The notes under the pieces were generated by a model. That model saw only the letters and a list, made by a program, of their open reading frames with translations. It searched no databases and was not told the DNA's origin. The translations under genes and the position numbers were made by a program. From Wuchereria bancrofti (lineage: Eukaryota; Nematoda; Chromadorea; Rhabditida; Onchocercidae), in NCBI GenBank assembly GCA_005281725.1, contig SSBO01000009.1, positions 793,817 through 857,816 of the forward strand: 64,000 nucleotides of DNA, written 5' to 3'. Shown here piece after piece: positions 1 through 13,890 of the stretch (the stretch's first letter is position 1; the number at the start of each line of letters is the position of its first letter).

Positions 1-97
1 AACGGTATAAAGAAGATCCTTTCTATTTACACATAATCAAAAATTAATCTCAGTCGGATATCAATAATATAAATCATGATATATCTTGCTATTGCAG

Positions 98-3000
98 GAA
101 CCCAACTCTTTCATCAGCAGCTTTTGAATTATATTGTGAAGGTTTGAAGAAAATCCGCTTAAGCCAGCTGAAATCCTGCTCTGTACGAATTTTATTTCAG
201 TGGACTTTTTTTTAATCTCTTCATTGCTAGCACGATAAATGGTAGGAGAATAATTAATCATAGGTGTTAATATAATTATCGATAAGGTTAGAAATTGTAA
301 TATTAAGATTGTAACTAATGCGAAATTTAGAACTAATACAAATTAAAGATTGTAATAAGTAATGAAGTGCTTACTTTGTAGCAGTTAGACAATAAATGGA
401 TTTCCTTGGCGGTTATCGTAGAAAAAACGGGTTGTCGTAAAAGCGCAAACGGAAATGAATATATGATCTGGAATACTTCCGATTTAACGGTACATTATTT
501 CTAAAAACTGAATTGTAAATTCAATGTTTCTATTGTTTATCATCCTTTTTTCCTTTAAAAAATAACCTTTTATTGTGTGCTATTAACTGCACAAAATAAA
601 TTTTGCTAAAAGTAGGAATGAAATTTTGGTGTTTTCAGAATTCTTTAGATGCAAATGTTAAAATTCTCGTATTCGGTGATTGTGTCAAAAAATTTTGGAA
701 ACTGCAGCTTGGTAGTGTTATTGCGCTTGTAACACCATCTTTTGCTGATGGCGACGATAAACAAAGTGAAATAAATTTTTTTTTTTCAGTTCTTTTTTGT
801 GATATTAATGCAAGCAAATTTTTCATTTAGGACTTAATGCATGCCATGCGTAGCGATTTATAGAACTGATATCTCCACTGTTAAGCTTTTCTCTCTAAGT
901 TATTCGATATTATGTTCAATTTTTTATTTTCTTTTTCATTTTCTTTTTCCTTTGTTCAGTTTTTATCTTTTTCAGTAACAGTGAAATTAACGAAATGTGC
1001 ACAGGTTTTAGAATTAGGATTTTGCCCTGATTTTGGTCGCTGCAAGGTTTGTTTCAAACATACTAAAAATATATTTCTTTAATTAATTAGAAAACAATGA
1101 CTAGAAGACATACTAATGATTGTCTATGATAATATTGGTGCAGTAAAATGAGCAGTAATTGTGCTGAATGAGTGAAGTATTAATATTCCTTGCAGTTGTT
1201 TTATTAATTTTAAATTTGATAACGGAAGATATACCGCTTACTCTTTGAATAGGCAGTCAAAAAAGATGGTGGATTGTGTCAAAATGTGGTAAACTTATCA
1301 CAATGCGAACGTTGCATTTATCATGTTCAACGAGCAGCTCAAAAATTTACAGCAAATCGTGGCTCGTTTGCATCCATATTATCAAATCCCAATCGAAAAT
1401 TACCATTACAGGAATCAAATTCATTTTCGAGTGGTATAATTACAATGCCAAGAAGGTTAGCTTCGACGTGTATATCGAGATATTAACCTAACAAAAACAA
1501 GTAGTAATTTTAAGTTTTCTACTTTTATGAAATTGTGATCTTTGTACAGATAGAAAGCAATAATACCTCGCAAAAAGTCTAGAACTTCCAGAGCTCCAAC
1601 AAATACTCTGTCGATAAATGAAAGCAGAAAGAATTTCAAACAACAGCAAGTCACTAATTGTCTTATGAGATCGCAAAGTTTGAAAGAATGTGAAAAGATG
1701 AAATTGGATGCCTTAATTGCGAAAGAAGTAAGCTCCTTTGTTTAATTGTCACTCAATGCATTTAATCACTCACTGATAACTCATTCTAACTGCTTAGTTA
1801 TTCCATGCTTGAAGCATTAAGGGATGATAATATCAACTGATATGGGTGTCACAAAAGCAACACGAGATTACAATCATTACACTGTTGTGATCCAACATAT
1901 AAACAAATTTGGGATGAAATCTTGTTTGTCCTGTTTATATGTTAATTTATCCTCTGTGTAGAATTTTCATGATTTTTCATAGGTTGCAATTTTTGGAACA
2001 AAAAGTGCATCACAACCACATGGAAAAGTGTCAGGAGAAAGGAGTGATAAATCACTGAAAGAATTTCTACAGAAGCAGGTTTCTGATTCACAAATTTTTT
2101 TTTTGGATTTGGTTCAGATTTCTGAAGATTGGCTTACAAAATTTTTAGTAGGTATTAAGCTTATCCCAGTTGTTGGTTCAGGTTGCAATTCTGCGTTAGA
2201 TAACTTTCTGTGAACATTCTAGAATAGCTAAAAAATGCAGGCTTTTTCAAATATTTGCTACGCTAATAATACAGATTTTCTTTTTGTCTCAACTGCCAAA
2301 TCAAAAAAATTAGGAATCTGAAATTTTTGCATAAATTAATTCTTTCTCTAGCGTTAATAATAGGTTTAAGTTTTTCTGAAAAAAAAAAAAACATTATTTA
2401 GTAGCATACAAGTGGAATGTGGCTAAAGATAATAATATTTTATTGAAAAATTATTTTCAAACTATTGCGAATTTAAAAATTCCACTTGTTAGTATTTGGT
2501 GCAAGTGTTTCCTGAGTGATACTAAAGCGATATATTATGCTTCATTATTCAGGATGAGAGCAAAAATTCAATGCATTCTCCAGTCCTTGGCAAAGGCTTA
2601 AACTCTGGATCTGTTTTATTGATTAGTCCTAGAAAAATCAACAAATTAAGCGCTTCAGAAAATGCTAAGGTTGGTGAATTTTCAGCAATAGTTATGCCAA
2701 TATATTTAATATCATTAATATATTTAGTATAATATCATAATAAAGATAACTGAGTTCGAATATGGTCCATACTTTTACCCATTAAACTATTCATTTACTT
2801 ATTAAGAAAACTCAAAGTATATTGTAATTGTTTACAGCGGAAAGCTATTGCAACAATAAAGAAAATAGGTGGTCTGGAAAAAGCTGATCCAAATTCAATC
2901 AACGGTAAACCTAAGAAAAGACGTTTGCTGTGTAAGTAATTTTGGTTTTTTTTTTAAACCATTCTTCATGCATTTTCACTATAACGTAGATCTTATACGA

Positions 3001-4653
3001 AAATGAATTGTATTTGAATAAATTTGTTCATTTTTATCACCATTTCTTATATATTCATTTTTTAATTGAATTGAAATCACTACGCAAATGAATTTGGTCT
3101 TAGAATATCACTTTGGTTGTAATATCAAAACACTGTGATGAATTTATAAAAGTTGATGTTACGCTTCATTTAATTGAATTCCATAGAAATTTCTTCAGTT
3201 TCTCCAGAGCATAAAAGAGAGCTAAAAATGAAACCCGAAATTAATGTGAATTTTGATGAAAATTCAAAAATCAGAGAATTCTCGAAAAAAACCGTCTTTA
3301 CTGATGATGAAATTTTGGCACTGTTGAAGAAAAGAAGCAATCACGAGAGTGATCTCCGTCGGGTAAGCTCACTGATTGTTGCAATTATGTTCTAGAATTC
3401 AATTTTTGTATTAGCATGATTTATATTTTGTATTAATAAGATTTATTTTAACTTTTAATACATCGCAATTTGATTTTAGAAACCGGAAAGTTTTATTATG
3501 CAACACTTAAAATTTATAAGAAAATAATAGTACATGATGACACGACTTATTTGAATTGTTGTTCAGTTTTAAATTCAAAATATTCCTCAAAATTTTTCAT
3601 TTCTTCTAAAGATAATTACTGTCATCTAAAACACTTGCATTCTTTCTAGGAAGATTCTGTTCGTGAAGGACGTTACTTCAATGCCATGGAACAGAAAGAA
3701 AGATTTGAAAATTATCTTACCAATACCATGGAAATTAGAGATTGTAATGTATTTACGTGCACTCAGGTATATCGCACCTTAATTTTCAAATACTCATATA
3801 AGATTTGGATTTACAACCGAAAAAAATCCAAAACTTCAAATTTTTTCTGGTTACATTGAAATATTAGGAAAAAAAAACTGTAATATTCGTTTATGACAAA
3901 GATTTTTTGTTGATACCTATTTGTGGTTTTGTTTTGATAGTTTTTTTTTTGGTTTACTTTACCTTATTTTTTTATGTCTTTTGATTATTCTGGTATTTTT
4001 TTTTTTTTGTTTAATGGATGTTTCTGTGTATTTTATTATGTTAGTAAGAAATAACTTACCTAATAACCATATTTTGCAGTGCAATTATACGTCACACAAA
4101 CAAAGTGATTTATGCAAGCAATTAAATCATACTGTGAAACAATGCAAAGCCAACAAACGATTCTTCCGCTGTAAACAATGTCATAGACGTACAGTTTCAT
4201 ATGAACGATTGCCTACAGTTCCGTGCACGGTTAGTTTTTTTTTTTTTTGGTGCCAAAAAGTTTGAGGCAATTTGGTACAGATAAATGCAAAGGTTAAGTT
4301 TGTTAGACAAAATTACTCCATCATAACATTTATTAGAAATGAGAAAGCGACATTTGTCATATTTTAAGTTGCAAATTTTTTCAAGTGAAAAATCTTTCTT
4401 AGCACTCTTATTTTTTTTTGCTCACAAAATAAGTTAAGTTTTAAAAGTAGCAAGAAAATAAAATTTTTAATTTCTGTTATCATATTTTTAACATATAACA
4501 AGTTCACGTATCAATGATAATGTAATAAATTGTTTCTAGCAATGTGGATGCAATGATTTTCAACGGGTAGCAATGAAGGATGAACGAAGAGTAAAATTAG
4601 CACAAGAAAATTTACTTTTACGTGGCGAAGAACGGAAATATATTAATTGCTAA
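98..4653 (+). CDS. MCM10: MCM10 replication factor, 3' part (5' end outside window)
   Basis: Thirteen exons with consistent phase: 98-182, 382-489, 639-765, 976-1046, 1253-1455, 1583-1727, 1983-2078, 2553-2669, 2838-2931, 3199-3362, 3650-3766, 4080-4229 and 4540-4653 (stop TAA), giving about 530 codons. The first three exons encode the MCM10 OB-fold (for example FGDCVKKFWKLQLGS). The next two carry the CCCH zinc finger, with spacing C-x9-C-x11-C-x2-H in CKAVKKDGGLC...CIYH. A short PVLGKG motif lies in exon 8. The last three exons form the C-terminal zinc-binding region, with CTQCNYTSH, RCKQC and PCTQCGC. In the family, MCM10 binds DNA and CMG/Pol alpha at origins in the nucleus. The first listed exon starts in phase 2, so at least one upstream exon is missing. 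A possible fragment reading EDPFY lies at 18-35, but no good donor follows it, so I left it out. Confidence 0.93.
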
Positions 4654-5353
4654 TATAGTGAATGAATTTGTTGATTTTCTCACTGTTTGATTTTTCATCT
4701 TTTCCATTTATAATTTCTTCAGATGAGTAGATGAAAGTAATTATTTGAGTATTATTAACAATTATTTGATCTATGAGATCAATCGAAATGTTTATGCATG
4801 CATTCTTTCATTTTCAGTTGTTCTTTCTTATCGAGAGTGAATGAAAATTTTTCAGATGAAAAAATATTTCATCTGTTATAGAGCTTATGATGATGGTACA
4901 TAATTATTTTGCAAATGTTGTTGTAAATTTTGTTAACAATGAATTGTGATTTTAACTATGTACGGAAAAGCATTCGGTACATTTCTTCAGTTTGGAATAG
5001 TAAAACTACAAAAATTGAGAAACAATTGCAACCTTAAATTGTTTTAGCATGCAAAATTTGCAATATATAATTCGTATTTTTTGCATATAACAAAATGTTT
5101 TATCTCATATGCGAACTAATACAAATGTATCAAAATAGTTAATGAATGTAAAATTTTATTAGATGAAATTTGTAGCAACAAAATATTGAATAAAATAGGC
5201 AAATAATGATTATGAATGTATAATTTCATTCTCATTTTTAGACGGAATTTTAAGTCAACTATGATCAAAACATAAAATGCATAGAAGTTGAAGCTTTTAT
5301 TTATTTTATTTATCAATAAATTTCCTTTTTTTTTTTTCAAAAAAAAAAAAGAA
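4654..5353. other. Intergenic region between convergent MCM10 and cathepsin F
   Basis: About 700 bases hold the 3' flanks of two convergent genes. The sequence is AT-rich with homopolymer runs near 5325-5350. Minus-strand A-rich poly(A)-signal-like hexamers occur near 5300-5320. I see no further gene. Confidence 0.6.
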
Positions 5354-8300
5354 TCAATAAATGATTGCAGATGATACCAAATCGCTAACACCACAAATAT
5401 CTTTGCCACGCATCAATCGAAAATAACCATTTTCACCCCATTCCTCACCCCAACTATTTTTAATTGTCCAATATGGTAAGCCATTTTCAATACCATAACC
5501 AGTGATCAATACTCCATGATTGATCTTTGATGGTGGACAACGTGATTTGCTTGGATGAAGAATTCCACTTTTATAATATGCCAGTAATTCAGCATCAATT
5601 CCTTTAAAAAAAGAAAAAAAAAATTCACTTGCAAAAGTTGGTTCTATTAATTAAAAATCAAAAAGTTCGAATTTAAATTCTAAATGTCAAATTAATAGAA
5701 TTTAAAAACAACTTCAATTGTTTGTCTTATGGTTGATAAGATGATATATTAGGGATTCTGAATATCAAGTTGGTAAAATTTAAAAACAATTTCAATTGTT
5801 TGTGTTATAATTGATAAGATGATGTATTGGAGATTCTGATTATCAAATTGATAAAACTTGAAAAACAATTTCAACTGTTTTGTCTTATAATTGATAAGAT
5901 GATATATTAGAGAACGTCTTATATGAATTTGCTTTAAAAAGTTAAAGATTAACTTTTATAAGTTCTTTCATTTGTTCTTATTCTATCGCTAATTAATATC
6001 AAATTAATATTGATTATTTTTGTATATTTTCTCTTTTACAATCATATTTTTCACTCTGAGATAATTACAAGTAATGAAAGTAATAAGCAATAAATAGTAA
6101 GTAATAACACGTACCAACAGAAAGAGGTCCACGTTGAGCAATCCACGCTTTCATCACCGTCTCATTACGTGGAATTTCTATGGCATCATCGATAGTGACA
6201 GCAATTTGTGCTCGGACTAAATGGCACGTTCCATTTTTCGCTTTATATGGATATTGATCTTCAGGTTCTAAACCACCCATTCGTTTTATTTCTCTAAAAA
6301 CTTAAATTTAACTTACATCCTAATATATTTTAGAAAATCATACCTCAAAAAAAAAAAAAATCAAAATTAAAATTTTTTCTTTTTGTTTGCCTTATTTTTG
6401 AGATCCAAAAAAATATTTTTTTTTTTTAAAATCATAAAAAAAATTTTTTCATCTTTTTCTGTTTCTTTCCCATTTCAAATATTGCAAAACTAACCGGAAA
6501 GCATTAATTGGTAATCCACCGTTGCATCCATTATCAATCACATCACAATCAATTAATTCTTGTTCGGAAAGTGATATTAAATTACCTGTTTTAATAGCCC
6601 AAAGACTTTCAATATTACCGGTAACCGAAAAAGCCCAACAACTACCACAAGAACCTTAATTTGAAAATATTAAAAATTCATACCAAATATCTAAAAAATT
6701 TAAAAGATAATAATTTTTATTACTAATTTTTATTATTATTCTTTAAATTTTTATTAATATTTCAATAAATAATAAGTTTATAAACCTTGATTTTTTACTG
6801 GTGTAACAACTCCTTTTGTGTTCCAATCAAACTTATTTGGTAGATTATCGATCGAAAGATTAAAATCATTTAAATTAAATGCAATACCATTAGATTCTAC
6901 TCTATCCCACCATATACTTGGTAACATAATCTGAAAATTTCCACTTTTTTTAAATCAATTATCTCTAATTTAATATAACAATTAAATTTCGAATTTTAAT
7001 TTTCAAAAAATATCATTCAATCATTACTAATCAGAAACTTTATTATAATCAAATGAAATGATTGCATATAACGAAAATAACTGATATCATTTTCAAATGC
7101 TTCTATTTCAATTTTATAAAATATATAGATATTTTGCAAAGTTAAATTTAACAAAATGAATTTCAATTCTAACTTTTTGAAATTCTTCCGCTGTCATATC
7201 GCTAAATTGTGTTGCACCATAAATTGCTGTTCCTTTTTCTTCATATTGCAATTTTTTTACAAAATTCATATTTTGCATATAAATTCTAAAACGATCCAAT
7301 TGTTCCGCTACCGAAGAATATTCTCGTTCAAATCTAAAATATTAAAATTGTTTTTAATTTGAACTAATTTTTAATATCATTAATAAAAAAGTGAATCATT
7401 CTGATAATTATCTAATTCAAATTCAATCTGATATATTGATTTATTGTGGTATAATAAAGAGATGAATGTTGATAATTTATATAATCATATCAATCAAACC
7501 GAATTTTTTTTTTTTGTTGAAATTAAATATTTCTTACTTTTTAATAAAATCTAAGAATTCGCTCCATAATGTTTCCGTTTCTTCTTTCTGCCATTCCTGT
7601 GAATTTATTGCCAAATCTAATGATTTCATATTCGATGTGTCACTGAAAGCAAATCAAAACTTTCAATATTTAATTCAAATTTTGATTAACAATTATCAAA
7701 TAATAGAAAATAACCTATTTTCTTCGGTTACTTGTTCCGATGGAATATAATCAGAACATGTCAAAAGTTTAATTTTCCCTGGCATTTTCCAACTTGGTTG
7801 AAATATTTCAAATACGCAAGCCTACAAAAATAAAAATATTAAAAATAACTTTAAAATAAACAGTTTTGTAAATAAAACAAAAAATGGAAAAATGGAAAAA
7901 TATCAATGCTTTCTGGAATAAGTTGTAGAAATAATTAAAATAATGTAATTATATAATTTTAAAGTTAAAAAAAAATATTACCTTTAAACCAGTTTCATTT
8001 TTTGCTTTGCAATACTTATTGTCAAAATTGTTGTGAGCCTGAAATTTAATAAAACAAAAAAAAAAAAAAAAAATTTGTAGTTTGATGTGAAAAATTAAAC
8101 TGAAACCAAAAGAAAAATTCTTACAACTTTTGTGCAATTCGAAAGAGCAATTGCAATTTTGATTGAAAAATGCATTCCGGTTCTTTGAATCGTACTAATA
8201 TCCAGAAATTTTACCGGAATCCATCGATTCTTATCATTCGACACTCTGTTATATTCTGCCATTGCTGATGATAACAAATCCTATATTTAGAATAAATAAG

Positions 8301-8857
8301 TGATAATTATTTGAAAAATTATAGAAAAAAAAGTTTTATTAATTGATTCTTTCTATTATTAAATAAAATTGATAGTGATAATATCATGTTAATGATTATA
8401 AACATTAAACAATTTTACTTTTTCATTTCTACTTTTATTTTTTTTCGAAAAAATGAAAATTTGTTAGGAATAAATCAAAACATTTAACATTTAGCATTTG
8501 ATTTTTTCATTGGCTCTTTTTCTGATTTAATTGGAATAAAAAATTTGAATTCATTTTTAACTTCTTTAAATTATCATTGCAACACAATAATTATCTGTTG
8601 AAAAGGTAATTTTACATGTTAAAAATTATAAAGCTAATAAGTTTACAATAGAAGCTCACAATATTAGTTGTCTTAATTCATTTTTAATTTCTTTTAAAAT
8701 TAATTCATTTAATTCATTTCTTGTTAAGCTATCATATTTATGATAAAATTGATAATAAATTTTTTCTTACCTCATGTTCGCTAACAAGAAGACTACGTTT
8801 CTCAATTGCTAAAATGGCATGAAGCCCAAACAAAATTATCAAACAGTTAGCCAACAT
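5354..8857 (-). CDS. CTSF: Cathepsin F-like cysteine protease (papain family C1A) with cystatin-like domain
   Basis: Ten exons on the minus strand, high to low: 8771-8857, 8125-8280, 7982-8038, 7715-7821, 7538-7642, 7174-7333, 6786-6930, 6495-6654, 6115-6293 and 5354-5601. They encode 467 aa, close to the family length of about 480. A signal peptide ([17 protein letters not shown]) is followed by a cystatin-like region at about 30-135 and then an I29 propeptide at about 150-225. The propeptide has an ERFNAQ-type pattern written here E-R-Y-N-V-Q. The mature domain starts near residue 254. The catalytic triad is visible: Cys278 in [10 protein letters not shown], His414 in [10 protein letters not shown] and Asn434 in KNSWGEEWG. 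No key residue is missing. The family is lysosomal or secreted and removes its own propeptide at low pH. An acceptor-like TTTTCAG sits 9 bases upstream of the ATG, so spliced-leader addition is plausible. Confidence 0.95.
5697..5915. repeat. Tandem repeat of about 79 bp, three copies, in cathepsin F intron
   Basis: Three diverged copies begin near 5697, 5777 and 5855. Each carries the shared core TTCAATTGTTTG followed by TTGATAAGATGAT. The array lies in the intron between the last two exons. Confidence 0.75.
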
Positions 8858-11029
8858 GTAATCAATACTGAAAATTTGATAATCTGTAAAATAAAAAAAA
8901 AAACAAAAATTAAAATAAAAATGAAAATAAACAAACAAACAAAAAGAAACAATCCAACTATATTCTGTAATTTTCATTTAAGCAATAATAATAATAAGTG
9001 TAATTAAAAAATTTCTAATTTCAAAATAAAATACGACAAAAAAAAAAAAAATGAAAAACTGATTTCAATTGATAGAAATAAATGAAACATAAACATTAAA
9101 AAGGTATACGAGATTATAAATATGTTTACAATATAGCTAACAAAATGTTTATATTACTAAAATTCAACAAAATTGCTAAAAAAAAAAGAGAGAGAGAGAG
9201 AGTGATGTAAACAATTTATAATAAAATATAAACAAAATATTTTAGCTAAATGTTAGCTAAAAATGATTAATGAAATTACATTTTGTCTAACATTACAAAA
9301 TTACAAATAGCAATAAAGATTGTAAATATTGTTGTAAAATGTTGAAAAAGATATTTGGTTGGTTGATCGATCGATCGGGTTAATACGATCGGATTATTTC
9401 CATTTGATGAATTTCCTTTCTTCCTTCCTTTCCTCCTTCCTTTCTACCTTTCTGACCTTTCTACCTTCTTCTCTCACCTTTCTTTACCTGTGTTATGCTT
9501 CTCAAACAGCTGTCTTATAGCTAAAATATCTTCTCTGCTGCTATATCTGTGATCGATACTTAAGCATCTCTTAACAATCACTTAAAAATCATTATCAATT
9601 ATCATTATCATCATTATCAGAAATAACGAACGAAAGAAATAGCATTAGCTAATGCTAGCTAATATTTAATGGAATTTTCATTTTTATTAAAAGTGCAAAG
9701 AAACGAAAAAGAAAAAAAAAAGAGAGAATGGTATTGGTAATATTGTTGTATTGATTTTATCTTACGAACAACATATAATATTAACATTTAAAGTTAAATA
9801 TTTAAAAATAAAATACATAAATTTAAAAATTAAAAAAAAAGAACTGACAAAAAATTAATTATACTAATTATTAATTAATTATTTTACATATATAAATGAT
9901 ATAATCATTGAATTTTAAATGCATTATAAATTTTCTTCTAAAATAATTGTGAAAAAACAAAAAAAAAAGTTATTGAAATATTTTTGTTAGTTATTGAATG
10001 ATAAAAAAATTTTATATTATATTTGCTAATTATTATTTGTAATTCATTTTAAATGATTTGCTGAAAAGAATAAAAGTACTAAAGCAAAATTTGCATTAAA
10101 ATTTCAACGTTTTTTTAATAATTACTTTAAATTGTCCATAATTAATTTAATATTGTAATTGATTATACGTTTGATACGGTGGAAAAAATCAAAAACAGTG
10201 AAATTTGTTTTGAATAAATTTATGATACATACCGATATTAAATAATCTTCGCTGTTTTTTTTTTTTTTTTTCACTGAGATATTGAATTTCACGTCATTTT
10301 ACACTTCTCAATCATTTTGAATTGTATGCTATCATATATTCATCGTCAAAATTTTTATGAAATATTCTAAAAATGATGAAATCAATAATTTTTTTTCTTT
10401 TATATTTTAAAATTCAAAAGATTTCAAAGCAATAATAAATATTCACTGCAATCAAAATGGTATATTAATAATTTCCAATGAATTATTTTAAATCATAACC
10501 ATTCGATGAAATTAATTTTTTAGTGTTACAACAATTTCGAGAAATGACAGATGTAAAAGTAACAGTGTAATTACAATTTGCTCTTTCAAAATCAATTCAA
10601 TTCAATTCAATTGTGCACGTTTGACGTATCTGCAAATGTGATAAATTTAATCCTTTTTGCACGTAACACGCATTATTTATTTTGTATGTTTATTTTTGCA
10701 GAAAAAAAAAGGAAAAAATTGATTTTATTAGATATTATTGTCAGTGAATGGTCAAACGTTTAAACTACGTGAGAAAATGCGTGTAAAAAATTTTTGAAAC
10801 TGCTACTAATTAAGGGCAAAATTATTAGACAGAAAAAAGAGGAAAAGATTTGGTAATAAAAAGAAAAAAAATGACAATATGCAAATTTTGCAAATAATAC
10901 ACTTTTTCTACGTTTAGTTATAATTGTGTAGTTGCAAATTTGTTTTACTGTGTCATTTTTACTTCTTAATCACTAAATTTTGTATTATTTCTACAATAAA
11001 CGTAATCTACGTAAATTACGCTAAAAAAT
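8858..11029. promoter_or_regulatory. Shared upstream region of divergent cathepsin F and RBM7-like genes
   Basis: About 2.2 kb separates two divergent start codons. It holds a GA run at 9187-9202, a pyrimidine-rich stretch of CTTTCC repeats at about 9410-9490, GATCGATCGATCGG at 9365-9378, and many A/T tracts. Promoters for both genes should lie here, but I cannot point to a specific motif. Confidence 0.4.
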
Positions 11030-12635
11030 ATGGAACAAAATTATTCAAATCGTGGTAAACGAACTCTTTATTTGTCAAATATTAATCTTTATACATCAAT
11101 TGATCACATTTATCAAACATTTAGTCAGGTAAATTGTTATTCATTTTTTTTTATTTCTAAATTTAACCATCATATGATATGCATTACTTAAGCATTAGAG
11201 TTTGAGGTTTTTTTTCCTTAATTTTTCTAAATTTCAATTCAAGCTAGCAATTTTTTAAATGTTAAATTTCAAAATTTATTTTCTATGAAAAATTTTTTTT
11301 CAAATTTCCAAGTGATTCTAATGATATGCTTATCTTATTTTATGATAGCTTTAAAACCAAAATAATAGTTTCGTATTTTTGTATTATATTTTTTATATTA
11401 TTCAATTATTCAAGAAGTCATTACAAGAAATCATTTCTTCTTAACATTGCCAAAATTTTTCATCATTTTCCATGCATTTAACTTAGGTCTAATATGACGT
11501 GTATAAGTGAAATTTTTGAAAAATACTAATACAATAAGTTTTGTTATATTAAATCAGTCATTTAATTACTTATAGAGTAAGCTTTCTTTAAAAAAAAAAA
11601 AATTTAATTAAACTTTAAGAAATCTTTTATATACTTTTAAAAAGAATGGCTAAGCCAAATAATCATTTCTAATAATTTCATTTTTTAGGCAGGTCCAGTG
11701 GAAAAAGTTAATTTACATGAAAATATTGATGGTACACCACAATATGCAGTTGTTGTTTTCAAAGAGATTAATTCAGTAATGCATGTAATGGCTGATTATA
11801 ATCGTTATCAACTTGGATTCAATATTATTCATTGTTTGAGGTAATTTTTTTCTTTTTTTTTTTCGACAATATCTTCTTTGCATTTTTAAAATTACTATTA
11901 TCTTTCTTTTTTTTTTCGTTTATTTTAATTAAACTTAAAAAAAAAATCCTTTATATACTTTTAAAGAATTCTTGATTCAAGAATACAAGTCAAATAATCA
12001 AATCATTACTATTTACTTATTATTTCCCTCCTACTTACTTTTTAACTTTTTCATCTAAGATCTTATAAGTTAATATTCTAATTTCATAAAAGAGAATATT
12101 TATTATTCTCTTTTTCCTCTTTTTTTTTTTATTATCAAATATGATATTTCCATAGTAATATGATTTATTCTAGCAATATACCATCTGAATTATCTAATCA
12201 ATGGAATATTTCACGTCAAATTGGATATGAGAAAAAATGTGCTCAACAATCGCATCCTTATAATATCAGAGTTTTTGAAAGTAAGTATTTAAAGTAAGCA
12301 TTCTTAGACTTATAATTTTTATGTGTCTATGAAATGATGAAAATGATAGAAAGATACAATATCATTTCTTATTGATTATATCGATATTACAATGAATTGT
12401 ATTTCCTAAAGTATTCTTTAGTGAATATTTTTCAAGTTTAGAATTATTTCTTTCAAATTAATTTTAAAACGTCAATATTTATGCATAAATTACAGATAGT
12501 AATTATAAGAAGAATGATACAATGAGAGAAATTGCTACAACAATATCATCAAATGATGGTTGGAATCCATTCAACAGTTCATTAAAATCTCCTATTACTT
12601 CTTCCAATTTCTTAAAATTCAACTCGACCATTTAA
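11030..12635 (+). CDS. Small RRM protein, RBM7/RBM11-like
   Basis: Four exons with matching phase: 11030-11128, 11689-11840, 12174-12280 and 12496-12635 (TAA), encoding 165 aa. The N-terminal half is one RNA-recognition motif: RNP2-like LYLSNI at residues 13-18 and RNP1-like QYAVVVFKE at about 51-59. Between them is FSQAGPVEKV, which matches the AGPV-x-KV segment typical of RBM7 and RBM11. The C-terminal half is Ser/Asn-rich with no recognised domain. RBM7 in animals is the RNA-binding subunit of the NEXT complex, which feeds nuclear RNAs to the exosome. That role is inferred here from the RRM alone. The aromatic RNP1 positions are partly replaced by Val, so RNA contact may be altered. An AATAAA follows at 12801-12806. 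Confidence 0.72.
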
Positions 12636-13890
12636 CCACACTTATTTACTTGTTTGTTTACTTACTTATTATCGTCATTATTTACTTCTATTCATATTAA
12701 TCACCATTTTAAATTTATTTTTAGCTTCTCCTTATCATACAATTACAACTGAAAATCTTTTATTGTTATAATTCGATTAGCTTCTTTAATTTGCCACAGA
12801 AATAAATGAAAAGCAAGAAAATAGAAATTTTTTTTAAACTAAAAACAGAAGGAAAAAAAATTTTTTTTTAAAGTAAAATAATTGTACAGTTAATAAGTGG
12901 TTACTGTCAACAAGGAACTTTCTCATTTCCAATTTATTTGTTTGAAAAGAATTCGAAATTATCTAAGATCAAATGTCCTACTTTTATATACTTTACATTC
13001 ACAATTCTTTTGTGATTATTCTCATATCCAATTCAGTTTTCCTTTTCAATTTCCGATTTGTTCAGTTCCGTATAAAGCTGTATTATTGTTAATCATTTCA
13101 TGCGTTAGCTAAGTTTCACACAAAGATTGCCATATCTGATTTTAAATTTGTTTAGTTTTAATAATTAAGCTTAAATTGTTGTTCATTTTCTCTACTTTTT
13201 TTCTAATTCAAATAAACTTCTTTTCGATCGGCCATTTATTACTAAATTCAAAAATGAAATCTGGCTTGAAATTTAAATAAGAAATTGACGTGTTTACAAT
13301 ACTGCATACAAACTCAATGAGTCTGAAAAATGAAAATAAACTTTCCGGAATCGAAAAAAAAAAACAAAATTCAATTTCGAGGAAAAACTCAAAATTCCTT
13401 AAAAAATAAAAAAGAATCTAATAACATCTAATTGCTATCCAGTAGTTACACATACTTTAGCAGTTACTATTCAAACAAACTACAAGTATAACTTATTCTC
13501 TCGCTCACTGCTGCAAATGCTACTCATGAATCTCTCATCTTTTTTTCAATCTCTAATTTCACATATTCATTCAACACTTCCGAACCTACAACAACTATTT
13601 TTTTTTACAAAAAAGAAAAAAATATTTTACAAATCTCATCAATTGTCACCACCCATTGTCACCACCTATCAGACTCAACGCTACCTCCCCTCCACCACAC
13701 CTCAAGCCAGTTCCGTCTCCGGAATTTATACTCTCTGTGAGACCTGAATCCGGAATTTATACTTTCTTCGAGAATGGCGAATATTAGTCCATTATGAAAA
13801 GTGTCGTCTCATGGTTCTTTTTTCCATTATATTTAATGTGTTTTAAAAATTTTTCTGGAATTGTCAATTGGAAGTGAGATAGCAGCCGGA
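12636..13890. other. Intergenic region between RBM7-like gene and IBA57
   Basis: The first part is the 3' flank of the RBM7-like gene. Near 13660-13740 the composition becomes C-rich (CACC-type triplets). A direct repeat TCCGGAATTTATACTYTCT occurs at 13718-13736 and 13749-13767, roughly 125-170 bases before the IBA57 start. This repeat could be a promoter element, which is an inference only. Confidence 0.45.

Noticed and set aside
16..40. Possible MCM10 exon reading EDPFYLHII at the left edge
   Set aside because: No GT donor in the right phase follows before a stop, so it cannot be joined to the exon at 98.
3921..4265. 114-aa plus-strand open frame
   Set aside because: Its first half is intron read-through; only 4080-4229 is an MCM10 exon in that frame.
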